From: Sphingomonas gei
Lineage (GTDB): Bacteria > Pseudomonadota > Alphaproteobacteria > Sphingomonadales > Sphingomonadaceae
Assembly: GCF_004792685.1 (NCBI RefSeq)
Contig: NZ_SRXT01000004.1
Location: forward strand, 62,001-126,000
Length of the DNA: 64,000 nucleotides
Reading direction: 5' to 3'
In this document: in pieces, positions 1-12,754 of the stretch
Layout of the letters: each line of letters opens with the position of its first letter
Numbering within the stretch: the first letter of the stretch is position 1
The notes under the pieces: generated by a model
What the model was told of the DNA's origin: nothing
Seen by the model: only the letters and a program-made list of their open reading frames with translations
Databases searched by the model: none
Program-made: the position numbers and the translations under genes

Positions 1-118
1 GGGCGACTGTCAACAGCGCGTCGGCATCGCAGGTTCGGCCCGGACCATCGTCCCGCCGCTTGCCGTTTGGCCGGCCACACGGCATGGGGGCCGCTCGCAC
101 GAGGCTCAAGAGGCAGGC

Positions 119-1057
119 ATGAAAGACAGGCTGGTAACGCTCATCGGCGGCGGCGGATTTCTGGGGCGCTATGTTGCACAGGAACTCTATCGCACCGGCG
201 CACGGGTGCGAATCGCACAGAAAAGGCCACGCGACGCCTGGTTCCTCAAGCCGCTGGGCGGACTTGGCCAGACCCAGTTCGTCGCCGCCGACGTCAGCCG
301 GCCCGACACCATCGCGCGCGCGATCGAAGGATCGGACCTGGTCGTCAATCTCGCCGGCACCTTCGGCAGCGCGATGCAGAAAGTGCATGTCGACGGCGCG
401 CGCAACATCGCCGAAGCGGCGCGGCGGAGCGGCGTAGACGCGCTGGTCCACCTCTCCGCGATCGGCGCAGATCTCGATTCGCCGGCCGCTTATGGCCGGT
501 CCAAGGCGCAGGGTGAGCGCGCAGTGCGCGAAGCCTATCCCAACGCCACGATCCTGCGCCCGGCAGTGGTGTTCGGCCGCGAGGATGCCTTTGTGAACCG
601 CTTCGCCGCGATAATCGCGGTCGCGCCGGTGGTGCCCGTCCTGCGTGCCGGGGCGCGCTTCCAGCCCGTCTATGTCGGCGACGTTGCCGCCGCAGTGGCG
701 AAGGCATTGGCGGATCCAGAACACCATGGCGGCCAAACCTATGAACTGGGTGGCCCCGACGTACTGACGATGGCCGCGCTCTATCGCTGGATCGCCGGCG
801 CGATCGGACGCGACGCGCGATTCGTCGAACTTCCCGACGCGCTGGGCGGACTGATCGCGATGTTTGGCGCTTTGCCGGGCGCGCCGATCACCAGCGATCA
901 GTGGCGGATGCTCCAGCGGGACAATGTCGTCGCTGCCGGTGCCGAAGGACTGGCGCAGCTCGGCATCACCCCGACTCCGCTGGCTACCGTCGCGCCGAGC
1001 TGGCTGGTGCGCTTCCGCCGCCATGGCCGGTTCGGCCAACTCGGCGCGGCCGCCTGA
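119..1057 (+). CDS. NDUFA9-like NAD(P)-binding protein (SDR/epimerase fold)
   Basis: A 312-residue protein whose N-terminus carries a Rossmann nucleotide-binding motif, IGGGGFLGRYVAQEL at about residues 9-23, typical of atypical short-chain dehydrogenases. Family knowledge places bacterial proteins of this type with the complex I NDUFA9 subunit family, which binds NADPH without a firmly shown reaction. The start is set by AAGAGGCAGG just before the ATG. It ends 69 bases before uppP, with a GC-rich hairpin between them. Bases 1-118 upstream show no gene I can support. The fold assignment is solid; the exact role is inferred. Confidence 0.85.
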   Translation: MKDRLVTLIGGGGFLGRYVAQELYRTGARVRIAQKRPRDAWFLKPLGGLGQTQFVAADVSRPDTIARAIEGSDLVVNLAGTFGSAMQKVHVDGARNIAEAARRSGVDALVHLSAIGADLDSPAAYGRSKAQGERAVREAYPNATILRPAVVFGREDAFVNRFAAIIAVAPVVPVLRAGARFQPVYVGDVAAAVAKALADPEHHGGQTYELGGPDVLTMAALYRWIAGAIGRDARFVELPDALGGLIAMFGALPGAPITSDQWRMLQRDNVVAAGAEGLAQLGITPTPLATVAPSWLVRFRRHGRFGQLGAAA

Positions 1058-1078
1058 CCCGACTCAGCCAGACCTGGT

Positions 1079-1099
1079 GCGCCAGCTCTGCGCTGGCGC
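1079..1099. repeat. Intergenic GC-rich hairpin
   Basis: An 8-bp perfect inverted repeat GCGCCAGC / GCTGGCGC with a 5-base loop lies between the first gene and uppP. It has no following T-run, so it is not a convincing intrinsic terminator. It may only be a processing or pause structure. Confidence 0.4.
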
Positions 1100-1126
1100 G
1101 CGCGTGAACGAGAGGCCTTTCTGCCC

Positions 1127-1927
1127 ATGACCGAATATCTCGTCGCGATCCTGCTCGGCATCGTCGAAGGCGTCACCGAGTTCCTCCCGGTATCGTCGAC
1201 CGGGCATCTGATCCTCGCCAGCGAGCTGATGGGCTATGATGCCGCGCAATGGGCGGTGTTCAACATCGCGATTCAGCCCGGCGCGATCTTGGCCATCGTC
1301 GTACTCTATTGGCGGACTTTCCTGGCGGTGTTCAAAGGCCTGCTGCGCTGGGAGCAGGCGTCGATCGCGTTCGTACGCAATCTGCTGATCGCTTTCATCC
1401 CCGCCGTGATCCTCGGGCTCGCCTTTGGCGACCAGATCGACGCTTTGCTCGAAAATGCCGTGGTCGTCGCCTGGGCGCTGATCGTCGGCGGTGTCGCGAT
1501 CCTCGTCGTCGAGCGATTCGCGCGGACCGAGAATGTGCTGGGAATTTCAGGGGTTTCGACCGCCCAGTCGATCAAGATCGGGCTGGTCCAGTGCCTCGCG
1601 ATGGTTCCCGGCGTGAGCCGGTCGGGCGCGACGATCATGGGGGCGATGGCGCTGGGCGTGGATCGCCGCACCGCCGCCGATTTCAGCTTCTTCCTAGCGC
1701 TGCCGACGCTGACCGGGGCGACGGTGTTGCAGCTCTACAAGCATCGCGACGCGATCACCGCCGATGGGATGGGGCTGATCGCAGTGGGATTCGTCGTGAG
1801 CTTCGTCGTTGCGCTGGCGGTGGTGAAGGCATTCCTGGCGATCGTGACGCGCCACGGTTTCGCGCCGTTCGCCTGGTACCGGATCGTCGCGGGTGCATCC
1901 GCTTTAGTCTGGCTCGGAATGCGATAA
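1127..1927 (+). CDS. uppP: Undecaprenyl-diphosphatase UppP (BacA family)
   Basis: A 266-residue polytopic inner-membrane protein that dephosphorylates undecaprenyl pyrophosphate to recycle the lipid carrier for peptidoglycan and other cell-surface polymers. The family motifs are intact: EGVTEFLPVSSTGHLIL near the N-terminus (residues about 11-27, holding the catalytic glutamate/serine region) and PGVSRSGATI near residue 165. Hydrophobic segments cover most of the rest. Length matches the family. The ATG is preceded by GAGAGG about 11 bases upstream. Such enzymes can confer bacitracin tolerance when overproduced. Confidence 0.95.
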   Translation: MTEYLVAILLGIVEGVTEFLPVSSTGHLILASELMGYDAAQWAVFNIAIQPGAILAIVVLYWRTFLAVFKGLLRWEQASIAFVRNLLIAFIPAVILGLAFGDQIDALLENAVVVAWALIVGGVAILVVERFARTENVLGISGVSTAQSIKIGLVQCLAMVPGVSRSGATIMGAMALGVDRRTAADFSFFLALPTLTGATVLQLYKHRDAITADGMGLIAVGFVVSFVVALAVVKAFLAIVTRHGFAPFAWYRIVAGASALVWLGMR

Positions 1928-1988
1928 GTCCGAAACGGCCCTAAAACGACTGAATTACATAGACGGGAGTGGGCCCAGCGCAAGAAAG

Positions 1989-2025
1989 CGCATAAATAGG
2001 GCAGTGATACTGCTTTATTTATGCG
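1989..2025. repeat. AT-rich perfect hairpin in the gltD leader
   Basis: The outer arms CGCATAAATA (1989-1998) and TATTTATGCG (2016-2025) are perfect reverse complements. The inner arms GCAGT (2001-2005) and ACTGC (2009-2013) also pair around the loop GAT, and the two G/T positions between them can form wobble pairs. The result is one stem of about 17 bp. It lies 62 bases after uppP and 24 bases before gltD. Its AT-rich outer half stands out in GC-rich DNA. It is not followed by a T-run, so a regulatory or operator role is as likely as termination. Confidence 0.75.
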
Positions 2026-2049
2026 TGAGGCTCGGATAGTGCCGCGCGC

Positions 2050-3483
2050 ATGGCAGACGATTCTATGCTCAAATTCGTGGCGCGCGGGCAGCAATACCCG
2101 GCCAAGCGCGAGGCTGAACTCCGCGCGGAGGACTTTCGCGAGATTGCGGACCGCTACGCCGTGCCCGATGCCGAGGCGCAGGCCGGGCGCTGCTCGCAAT
2201 GTGGGGTGCCCTACTGCTCGGTGCATTGCCCGCTGCACAACCATATCCCCGACTGGCTGCGGCTGACCGCCGAGGGGCGGCTGCGCGAGGCGTATGAGCT
2301 CAGCAACGCCACGTCGACGATGCCCGAGATCTGCGGCCGGATCTGCCCGCAGGACCGGCTGTGCGAAGGCAATTGTGTGATCGAATTCTCGGGCCACGGA
2401 GCGGTCACGATCGGGTCGGTCGAGAAGTTCATTACCGACAAGGCGTGGGACGAAGGCTGGGTCGAGCCGGTGCGGGTCGGCCCCGCGCGCGGGCAATCGG
2501 TCGGCGTTATCGGCGCGGGGCCGGCGGGGCTCAGCGCCGCCGAATATCTCCGTGAGATGGGTTATGACGTGCACATCTATGACCGGCACGACCGCGCCGG
2601 CGGGCTGCTGACCTATGGCATCCCGGGGTTCAAGCTCGAAAAGCATGTCGTCATGCGGCGAGTCGAACGGCTGGCCGAGGCGGGAATCGTCTTTCATAGC
2701 AGCTTCGAAGTGGGCCGCGACGCAACGATGGAGCAATTGCGCGCGAGGCACGACACGGTCCTGATCGCCACCGGCGTCTACAAGGCGCGCGGGATCAAGG
2801 CGCCGGGGGTCGGCGCGTCGGGCGTGGTCGAGGCGCTCGACTATCTGACGGCGTCGAACCGCAAGAGCTTCGGCGACACGGTCCCCACGTTCGACGACGG
2901 CAGCCTGAACGCCGACGGCAAGCATGTCGTGGTGATCGGCGGCGGCGACACCGCGATGGACTGCGTGCGCACCGCCATCCGCCAGGGCGCGGCGTCGGTG
3001 AAGTGCCTCTACCGCCGCGACCGCGCCAACATGCCGGGCTCGCAGCGCGAAGTCGCCAATGCCGAGGAGGAAGGCGTCGAGTTCGTCTGGCTGTCGGGGC
3101 CGGAAGCGTTCGATGGCGGCGACAGAGTGACCGGGGTGCGCGCATCGAAGATGCGGCTAGGCGCACCCGACGCCTCGGGGCGCCGCGCCCCCGAAGTCGA
3201 TCCGGGCGGCGCGTTCCAGCTGCCGGCGGACCTTGTGATCAAGGCGCTCGGCTTCGAGGCCGAGGATCTGCCGAAGATGTTCGGCGCCGAGGGGCTGGGC
3301 GTTACCCGCTGGGGGACGCTGCGCACCGACGGCAAGTCAATGATGACCAGCCTGGAGGGCGTGTTCGCGGCGGGGGATATCGTGCGTGGCGCGAGCCTGG
3401 TGGTGTGGGCGATCCGCGACGGGCGCGATGTCGCGGCGCACATGCATGCGTGGATGCGCGCGAAGGCGAAGGTGGCGGCATGA
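2050..3483 (+). CDS. gltD: Glutamate synthase (NADPH) small subunit
   Basis: A 477-residue FAD-containing electron-input subunit. It passes electrons from NADPH through iron-sulfur clusters to the large subunit for making glutamate from glutamine and 2-oxoglutarate. Visible features are a cysteine-rich N-terminus (Cys48, Cys51, Cys56, Cys60, then CGRICPQDRLCEGNC) for 4Fe-4S clusters, an FAD-binding motif GVIGAGPAGLSAAEYL, and an NADPH-binding motif VVIGGGDTAMDC. The last codons overlap the next gene by ATGA, so translation is coupled. The order gltD, small gene, gltB suggests a single operon; the leader carries a strong hairpin. Confidence 0.96.
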   Translation: MADDSMLKFVARGQQYPAKREAELRAEDFREIADRYAVPDAEAQAGRCSQCGVPYCSVHCPLHNHIPDWLRLTAEGRLREAYELSNATSTMPEICGRICPQDRLCEGNCVIEFSGHGAVTIGSVEKFITDKAWDEGWVEPVRVGPARGQSVGVIGAGPAGLSAAEYLREMGYDVHIYDRHDRAGGLLTYGIPGFKLEKHVVMRRVERLAEAGIVFHSSFEVGRDATMEQLRARHDTVLIATGVYKARGIKAPGVGASGVVEALDYLTASNRKSFGDTVPTFDDGSLNADGKHVVVIGGGDTAMDCVRTAIRQGAASVKCLYRRDRANMPGSQREVANAEEEGVEFVWLSGPEAFDGGDRVTGVRASKMRLGAPDASGRRAPEVDPGGAFQLPADLVIKALGFEAEDLPKMFGAEGLGVTRWGTLRTDGKSMMTSLEGVFAAGDIVRGASLVVWAIRDGRDVAAHMHAWMRAKAKVAA

Positions 3484-4126
3484 GCAGGATCTCGACGCTG
3501 GGCCTCGGACTCGCTCTGGCACTCGCCCTCCCTTGCTCGGCAATGGCACAGGCTGTTCCCCAAGCGACGCCCGATCCCACGCGCCTCGCGGTCGCCGACA
3601 AGGTGGTCGCGAAGCTCGTTCCGCAAGGGACCTATCTGCGAATGATGCGGGACGCCTTCCCGCAGATGATGGACGCGATGGTCGCCCGGATGAGCGGGAT
3701 GACGGCGGCCGATCTCGGCGAGAAGGACAAAAGCGGCAAGACGCTGGAGCAGATGGCGGCCGAGAAGGATCCCGCGTTTCGCGAGCGGATGAAGATCCTG
3801 ACCCGCGTGATGGGCGAGGAAATGGGCAAGTTGATGGACAGGCTGGAGCCGCGCGTCCGAGTCGCTTTGGGCAAGTCCTTCGCGCGGCGCTTCACGCTCG
3901 AGCAGCTCACCGACCTCGAGGCCTTCTTCGCGACACCGAGCGGCGCCGTGTTCGCGAAGGATTATCTGCTGACCTTCATGGATCCCGAGATGATGCAGGA
4001 GATATCCGCAGCCGCGCCCGAGATGATGCGCGCGATGCCCGGCATCATGCAGCGCGTCCAGAAGGAGACGGCGCATTTGCCGCCGCCGCCCAAGCCCGAG
4101 GGCGAAACCGAGGCCGAGACCAAGCA

Positions 4127-4130
<4 letters not shown>
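3480..4130 (+). CDS. Secreted DUF2059-like protein between gltD and gltB
   Basis: A 216-residue protein with a clear Sec signal peptide (ISTLGLGLALALALPCSAMA, cleavage expected near residue 24). Its middle and end resemble DUF2059-type proteins in the stretch ARRFTLEQLTDLEAFFATPS followed by GAVFAKDY. The tail is rich in Pro, Lys and Glu. The ATG overlaps the gltD stop (ATGA), and its own stop overlaps the gltB start the same way, so it is co-translated with glutamate synthase. Its function is unknown. A secreted protein inside a cytoplasmic enzyme operon is probably a passenger, not a subunit. Confidence 0.8.
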
Positions 4131-8632
<4,502 letters not shown>

Positions 8633-8698
8633 CGTTCAGCCTAGGCTAAGCCGTTGCGAATGATATATAAGGCGTTCCTGACGACTCGGGAGAATGTC

Positions 8699-9115
8699 AT
8701 GCGTCTCGTTCCCATCGCCGCCATCCTGTGCGCGACCGCCCTGCCCGCCGCGGCGCAGTCGCGGAGCGAAGCCGAAGCCGTGCGCCGGCTCAACGACCCG
8801 ATGGTGCAGGAAGGCGTGGCCATGGCGATGAGCGCGTTGGCCGGCATCGTGCTCGACACCAAGGTCGGGCCGCTCGCGCGCTATTCCGACGGGGATATCC
8901 GCCCTTCGGACACGCTGCGCGACGTCGAGCGGCGGCGCGATCCGCATTTCGAAGCCAAGCTCCACGATCGGACGCGCCGTGCGGTCGGCGCTGTCGGCGC
9001 GGTCGCCGGCGATACGCTGGCGATGTCGGGCGAGCTGGCGCGCACCGCCGACCGGCTTCGCGAGGCGCTGGCCTCGCTGCAAGGCGCGGCCGAGGCGTAT
9101 TCCGACGATAATTGA
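8699..9115 (+). CDS. Small secreted hypothetical protein
   Basis: A 138-residue protein that begins with a signal peptide (MRLVPIAAILCATALPAAAQ). The start at 8699 is preferred over an in-frame ATG at 8660 (MIYKAFL) and the 8654 start because GGGAGA lies 5 bases upstream and the signal sequence begins exactly there. The mature part is charged and mostly helical, with a C-terminal segment (ELARTADRLREALASLQGAA) that looks like a short coiled coil. I do not recognise a named family. It lies 66 bases after gltB and may be a separate unit. Confidence 0.65.
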   Translation: MRLVPIAAILCATALPAAAQSRSEAEAVRRLNDPMVQEGVAMAMSALAGIVLDTKVGPLARYSDGDIRPSDTLRDVERRRDPHFEAKLHDRTRRAVGAVGAVAGDTLAMSGELARTADRLREALASLQGAAEAYSDDN

Positions 9116-9160
9116 CGCATCGGCTGGACGCGCCGCGCGTCCGCAGTAGATACGGGCTGC

Positions 9161-9832
9161 ATGTGGCAGCTCCTCCAATTCCCGCTTTGTCCGTTTTCGC
9201 GCAAGGTCCGCCTACTGCTCGGCGAGAAGGCTATCGGCTATGAGCCGGTGCGCGAATCGCCGTGGCTGCGCCGCGACGAGTTCCTCGACTTGAACCCGAC
9301 GGGCCAGGTGCCGGTGATGGTCGATACCGAGCGCGGCGTGACTTTGATCGATTCGACCGTGATCTGCGAGTTCTTCGAAGAGACGGTCAGCAAGAACGCG
9401 ATGATCAACGGCACCGCCACCGACCGCGCCGAGATTCGCCGGCTGGTGATCTGGTTCGACGCGCATTTCTATGGCGACATCACTGCGCCGCTGCTCCACG
9501 AGCGGATGATCAAGCGCGTGGTGCACAAGACCGCGCCCGACGCCAAGGCGTTGCGCGAGGCGATGAAGGCCGCAGTCGCGCATCTCGATTACATCGATTA
9601 TCTGCTCGACCACCGCACCTGGCTCGCCGGCCCGACGATGAGCCTCGCCGACCTGGCCGCCGCCGCGCAGATCTCGATCGCCGACTATCTGGGCGGGATC
9701 GACTGGAAGAGCCATGACCAGGCCAAGCGCTGGTATATCGGCATGAAGAGCCGGCCGAGCTTCCGTCCGTTGCTGGCCGAACGGATGGAAGGCATTGCGC
9801 CGCCGGCCGATTACGAGAAGCTCGACCTTTAG
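9161..9832 (+). CDS. Glutathione S-transferase family protein
   Basis: A 223-residue cytosolic protein with a thioredoxin-like N-terminal domain (QFPLCPFSRKVRLLLGEK, then NPTGQVPVMVD with the cis-proline, and DSTVICEFFEE for the glutathione gamma-glutamyl site). An all-helical C-terminal domain follows (TWLAGPTMSLADLAAAAQIS, the N-capping box). Length and domain order fit the family. The substrate cannot be read from the sequence. It converges on the next gene with only 36 bases between stops. Confidence 0.9.
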   Translation: MWQLLQFPLCPFSRKVRLLLGEKAIGYEPVRESPWLRRDEFLDLNPTGQVPVMVDTERGVTLIDSTVICEFFEETVSKNAMINGTATDRAEIRRLVIWFDAHFYGDITAPLLHERMIKRVVHKTAPDAKALREAMKAAVAHLDYIDYLLDHRTWLAGPTMSLADLAAAAQISIADYLGGIDWKSHDQAKRWYIGMKSRPSFRPLLAERMEGIAPPADYEKLDL

Positions 9833-9868
9833 CAAAGGCGATGGGTCGAGCGCCGCGCGGCTTAGCCG

Positions 9869-10558
9869 CTAACGCAGCCGCTGCTGGATCTTGCCCGAAT
9901 CATCCAGCAATTCGACGCTCGGCTGACCGTTGCTGCCGACGCCCAACGTCAGGCGCGGGCGCCCTTGCGGATCGCTGAGTATCAGCGCCACCGCGTCGTC
10001 CTCGGTGCGCCCCAGCCATGCCCGCTGCGCGCGGCCGCCCCCAGCACGGGCAACCGCGGCGTCGCGCGCAGCGGCCCGGGGGAGGTCGCGAATGGCAAAG
10101 CCGGCGGCGACATCCAGCGGACGGTCGGGCCGGTCGGTGATCACTAGGCCAACCCGCCGCTGCTTTCCGTTCTCGGTACTGACGAGCTGGAGCGTCTGGT
10201 CCTGCATGTAGCGATCGAAGGTCAGGCTGCCGCCGTTCGTAGGTTTGCCGTCTTTGATGCCGCCATCGAATACGAGACCGCCATTTTCGATCCCCTCGTC
10301 GTTGAAGAAGATCATGCCTGCCTCCGGCCGGTTCGGATGCGGATATTCCTTTTTGCCGACGATGATGCCCGGGATCAGTGCGTGATTGGAGATCACCATG
10401 CGCAGCGTGCCGTCGGGCTCGCGGACGTTGATGCGCTGCACGTCGATCGTGCCGAAGCTGACCGCAGGCTCGGCAACGGCGGACAGGCCCAGCCAGAGTG
10501 CCGTCAGCGTCATCACCGCTGCATATGCCCCGAGGGCGCGCGAGGCATCTATTCGCAT
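9869..10558 (-). CDS. Conserved membrane-anchored or exported protein of unknown function
   Basis: A 229-residue protein starting MRIDASRALGAYAAVMTLTA, with one hydrophobic segment that is either a signal peptide or an anchor. The ATG at 10558 is chosen because GGAGAG sits about 5 bases upstream; the longer frame to 10660 adds an Arg-rich stretch that does not look like protein. The mature part contains repeated beta-like blocks such as IDVQRINVREPDGTLRMVIS, GMIFFNDEGIENGGLVFDG and LTLGVGSNGQPSVELLDDSG. I recall similar blocks in uncharacterised proteobacterial proteins but no function. It lies downstream of another exported protein on the same strand. Confidence 0.65.
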   Translation of the reverse strand: MRIDASRALGAYAAVMTLTALWLGLSAVAEPAVSFGTIDVQRINVREPDGTLRMVISNHALIPGIIVGKKEYPHPNRPEAGMIFFNDEGIENGGLVFDGGIKDGKPTNGGSLTFDRYMQDQTLQLVSTENGKQRRVGLVITDRPDRPLDVAAGFAIRDLPRAAARDAAVARAGGGRAQRAWLGRTEDDAVALILSDPQGRPRLTLGVGSNGQPSVELLDDSGKIQQRLR

Positions 10559-10637
10559 CACTCTCTCCAATGCGGCCGATCCGCGAGAATAGAGCCGTCG
10601 GCGGCCGGTGTTCAACTGCCGCGGAGGCTGGCCCAGG

Positions 10638-11378
10638 TCAGTCGTCCGCGCCCGCGACACGCGTCACCCATGCCGAAGATGGCACGATGCGCGCGGCCGC
10701 GACCTTGCGGACCGCATCTTCGAGCTGGCCACGATTGCGATAGCTGCCGATCACCAGCACCCGCTTGCCCGGTCGCGACTGGACCGTGCGCGTCGCGACC
10801 TCCGCCATCCCGTCGTCCCACGCAGACTGGACCTTGGCGAAAGCGGGGCCGACGATCGCGGCGCGAAGCGCGACATGGCTGTCGACCATCCGTGCGGTCG
10901 TTGCATCCTGAGTCTGGCTTGGATGCCGCCAATAAGCGAGCAGAGCGGTTTCCAGCGCCTCGTCGAAGGCGGTCAACGCAGCGGCACCTTGCGGATCGTT
11001 GCGGCCGAGCGCGGCGAAGGCGGCGGCCGCCGCTCCCGCAAGCTCGGCGAAGCGAGCGCCACCTGGCTCCATCGCCACGGCCTCGACTCGCGATTCGTCG
11101 AGCCAGCGCCAGACCATCCTGGGATATTCGGGGCGGCCGGGCGTGTCGGTGCGGCCAGCCAGCTCGTCGGGACGGACTTCGAGCACGACGACATCGGGCC
11201 GAAATGCCTCGAGCAGGCGGTGTAGCCGGTCATAGCCGAAACTTTCCTCGCGCGCGTGCAGGTCGTGCAGCGCGCCGAGCACCAGCACGTCGTCTGCGCG
11301 TGGCGTGGTTTGGGCATGTGCGGGAAGCACGGCGACAAAAGCGGCGGCGAACGCCAGCGGAGAAAGCGGGAGGATCAT
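10638..11378 (-). CDS. Exported protein, possible TraB/ChaN (Tiki-like) superfamily member
   Basis: A 246-residue protein with a signal peptide (PLAFAAAFVAVLPAHAQ). After it come LVLGALHDLHAREESFGYDR and PDVVVLEVRPDEL. The pattern of an early His/Glu pair followed by a hydrophobic strand and a glutamate resembles the Tiki/TraB/ChaN/EreA group of metal-dependent proteins. This is a pattern match only. The ending VLVIGSYRNRGQLEDAVRK also fits that fold. No strong ribosome site precedes the ATG. The gene lies 79 bases upstream of the previous entry and the two could be co-transcribed. Confidence 0.55.
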   Translation of the reverse strand: MILPLSPLAFAAAFVAVLPAHAQTTPRADDVLVLGALHDLHAREESFGYDRLHRLLEAFRPDVVVLEVRPDELAGRTDTPGRPEYPRMVWRWLDESRVEAVAMEPGGARFAELAGAAAAAFAALGRNDPQGAAALTAFDEALETALLAYWRHPSQTQDATTARMVDSHVALRAAIVGPAFAKVQSAWDDGMAEVATRTVQSRPGKRVLVIGSYRNRGQLEDAVRKVAAARIVPSSAWVTRVAGADD

Positions 11379-11459
11379 GAGGGCGGGGCCTGTAGCAACC
11401 GCGCCGCGCAGGCACGGCCGAATCGCCGAGCGGGATCGCCTTTGCGCCGACCGGGACGA

Positions 11460-12299
11460 TCAGCCCAGCGCCGCCCAGCCGGAGAGCGCCGGCCGATACC
11501 GGCGACTGAGCCGGACCGTCGCCCCTCCGGCGAGTTCGAGCAACGCATCGCCTCGCCCCAAGCGCCGAACCGCACGCACCTTGTCCAGCCGCACGATCGC
11601 GGTGCGGTGAACGCGGGCGAACGCGGCGGGGGGCAAGGCGGCCCCCAGCGCCGAAAGCGACCCGTCCGCGAGAATCGTCCCCGCAGCGGTGTGGATCTCG
11701 ACATAGTCGCCGGCCGTCGCGACCCATTCGATCGTCTCGAGCGCGACATGCTGCCGGCCACCGCCCGTCCGCACCCAGAGCCCGTCGCTCGCCGAAGCAG
11801 GGGGGTGCGGCGGCGCCTTCACGGCGGCCAGGCGCCGGCGATGCTGGACGGCGATCGCCACGATGGCCGCATAAGCGAGCGCGCCGGTATCGAGATTGGC
11901 GGCAAGGACGTAGGGAATCATTGCGCCCGGCGAGGCGAAAGACCGTCCGTAGACCGGCCAGTAGAGCATGCTGAACAGCCCGACATGCAGCGCCAGCGCG
12001 ACCGGCAGCCCCGCCGCCAGCATCGCAGCCCGCATGCGCCGCGCGCCGCCGGCCGCCAATATCCGATGCGCTGCCGCAAGCAGCAACGGCCCGAGCAGCG
12101 CCCAGGCGGAATAGATCGCGGCAGTGTAGCCCAGCGACGGCAAAAACGGCTGCGGACGCTGCTGTAGCGCGGCGAGGATCTGGGCTTGCAGCGTGACCAG
12201 CAAGGTCAGCGCGACCCACGGCAGCACGCCGATACGAAGCAAGCGTCGCGCCCGCGCGGGGGAAAGCGGTGGCGCCAAGGCTCGAGCATTGCCCTTCAT
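11460..12299 (-). CDS. Membrane-bound LytTR-family DNA-binding regulator
   Basis: A 279-residue protein with about four N-terminal membrane segments (residues about 20-155) followed by a C-terminal LytTR domain (about 175-275). The LytTR signature is visible as HVALETIEWVATAGDYVEIH, then PPAAFARVHRTAIVRLDKV and VRLSRRYRPAL. LytTR domains bind direct repeats in DNA. Fusion to a membrane module with no receiver or kinase suggests direct sensing at the membrane. It lies 55 bases downstream of fliS on the same strand; a link to motility is possible but not shown. Confidence 0.85.
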   Translation of the reverse strand: MKGNARALAPPLSPARARRLLRIGVLPWVALTLLVTLQAQILAALQQRPQPFLPSLGYTAAIYSAWALLGPLLLAAAHRILAAGGARRMRAAMLAAGLPVALALHVGLFSMLYWPVYGRSFASPGAMIPYVLAANLDTGALAYAAIVAIAVQHRRRLAAVKAPPHPPASASDGLWVRTGGGRQHVALETIEWVATAGDYVEIHTAAGTILADGSLSALGAALPPAAFARVHRTAIVRLDKVRAVRRLGRGDALLELAGGATVRLSRRYRPALSGWAALG

Positions 12300-12354
12300 G
12301 CGCGCTTCCTACGCGACTCACTGGCGCGCTGTCAGCCCGGGCTTGGCCCTTTGA

Positions 12355-12750
12355 TCAGGAAGCCCGCACGCTGGCCCAGGCGCCGCCGATTTCCGCGAGG
12401 CTCGCCGCGGCTTCGCGGAAGGGTTCGGGATCGGTGCCGAGGCTGGCCTGCAGCACTTGCTGGCGCAGCCCGTGATAGAAGGTCGCCAGGGTGCGCGAGA
12501 CTTCGCCGCCCTGGTCGAAATCGAGCCCCGCCTCGAGCGCGAACAAGATCGCGGTCGCGCGCGCCACGCGCTCGCTCTTGATCGCGAACCGGCGAGTCTC
12601 GGCGGCGCAGGCGGCCGCACGGAGCGCCGCGACGCCTTCTTCGTAGAGCAGGCCGATCAGCCGGTGCGGATCGGCGCCGCTGGTGCGCCCGGCGAGATCG
12701 ACCTGGCGGTACGTCGCGGCGGGATCGGCCAGCGTGGCATAGCGCGTCAT
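12355..12750 (-). CDS. fliS: Flagellar export chaperone FliS
   Basis: A 131-residue helical protein (MTRYATLADPAATYRQVDLA) with the family pattern PHRLIGLLYEEGVAALRAA near residue 30. FliS binds the C-terminus of flagellin in the cytoplasm and keeps it from polymerising before export. The ATG at 12750 lies four bases after the fliD stop, giving the common fliD-fliS pair. A longer frame to 12792 would add an unlikely Arg/Ser-rich leader inside fliD. Confidence 0.88.
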   Translation of the reverse strand: MTRYATLADPAATYRQVDLAGRTSGADPHRLIGLLYEEGVAALRAAACAAETRRFAIKSERVARATAILFALEAGLDFDQGGEVSRTLATFYHGLRQQVLQASLGTDPEPFREAAASLAEIGGAWASVRAS

Positions 12751-12754
12751 GACG

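Noticed and set aside
1..118. Possible gene end or divergent gene upstream of the first gene
   Set aside because: Minus-strand ATG frames meet stops within a few codons and no family signature is seen.
8638..8647. AGCCTAGGCT palindrome just after gltB as a terminator
   Set aside because: The stem is only five pairs without a loop and no T-run follows.
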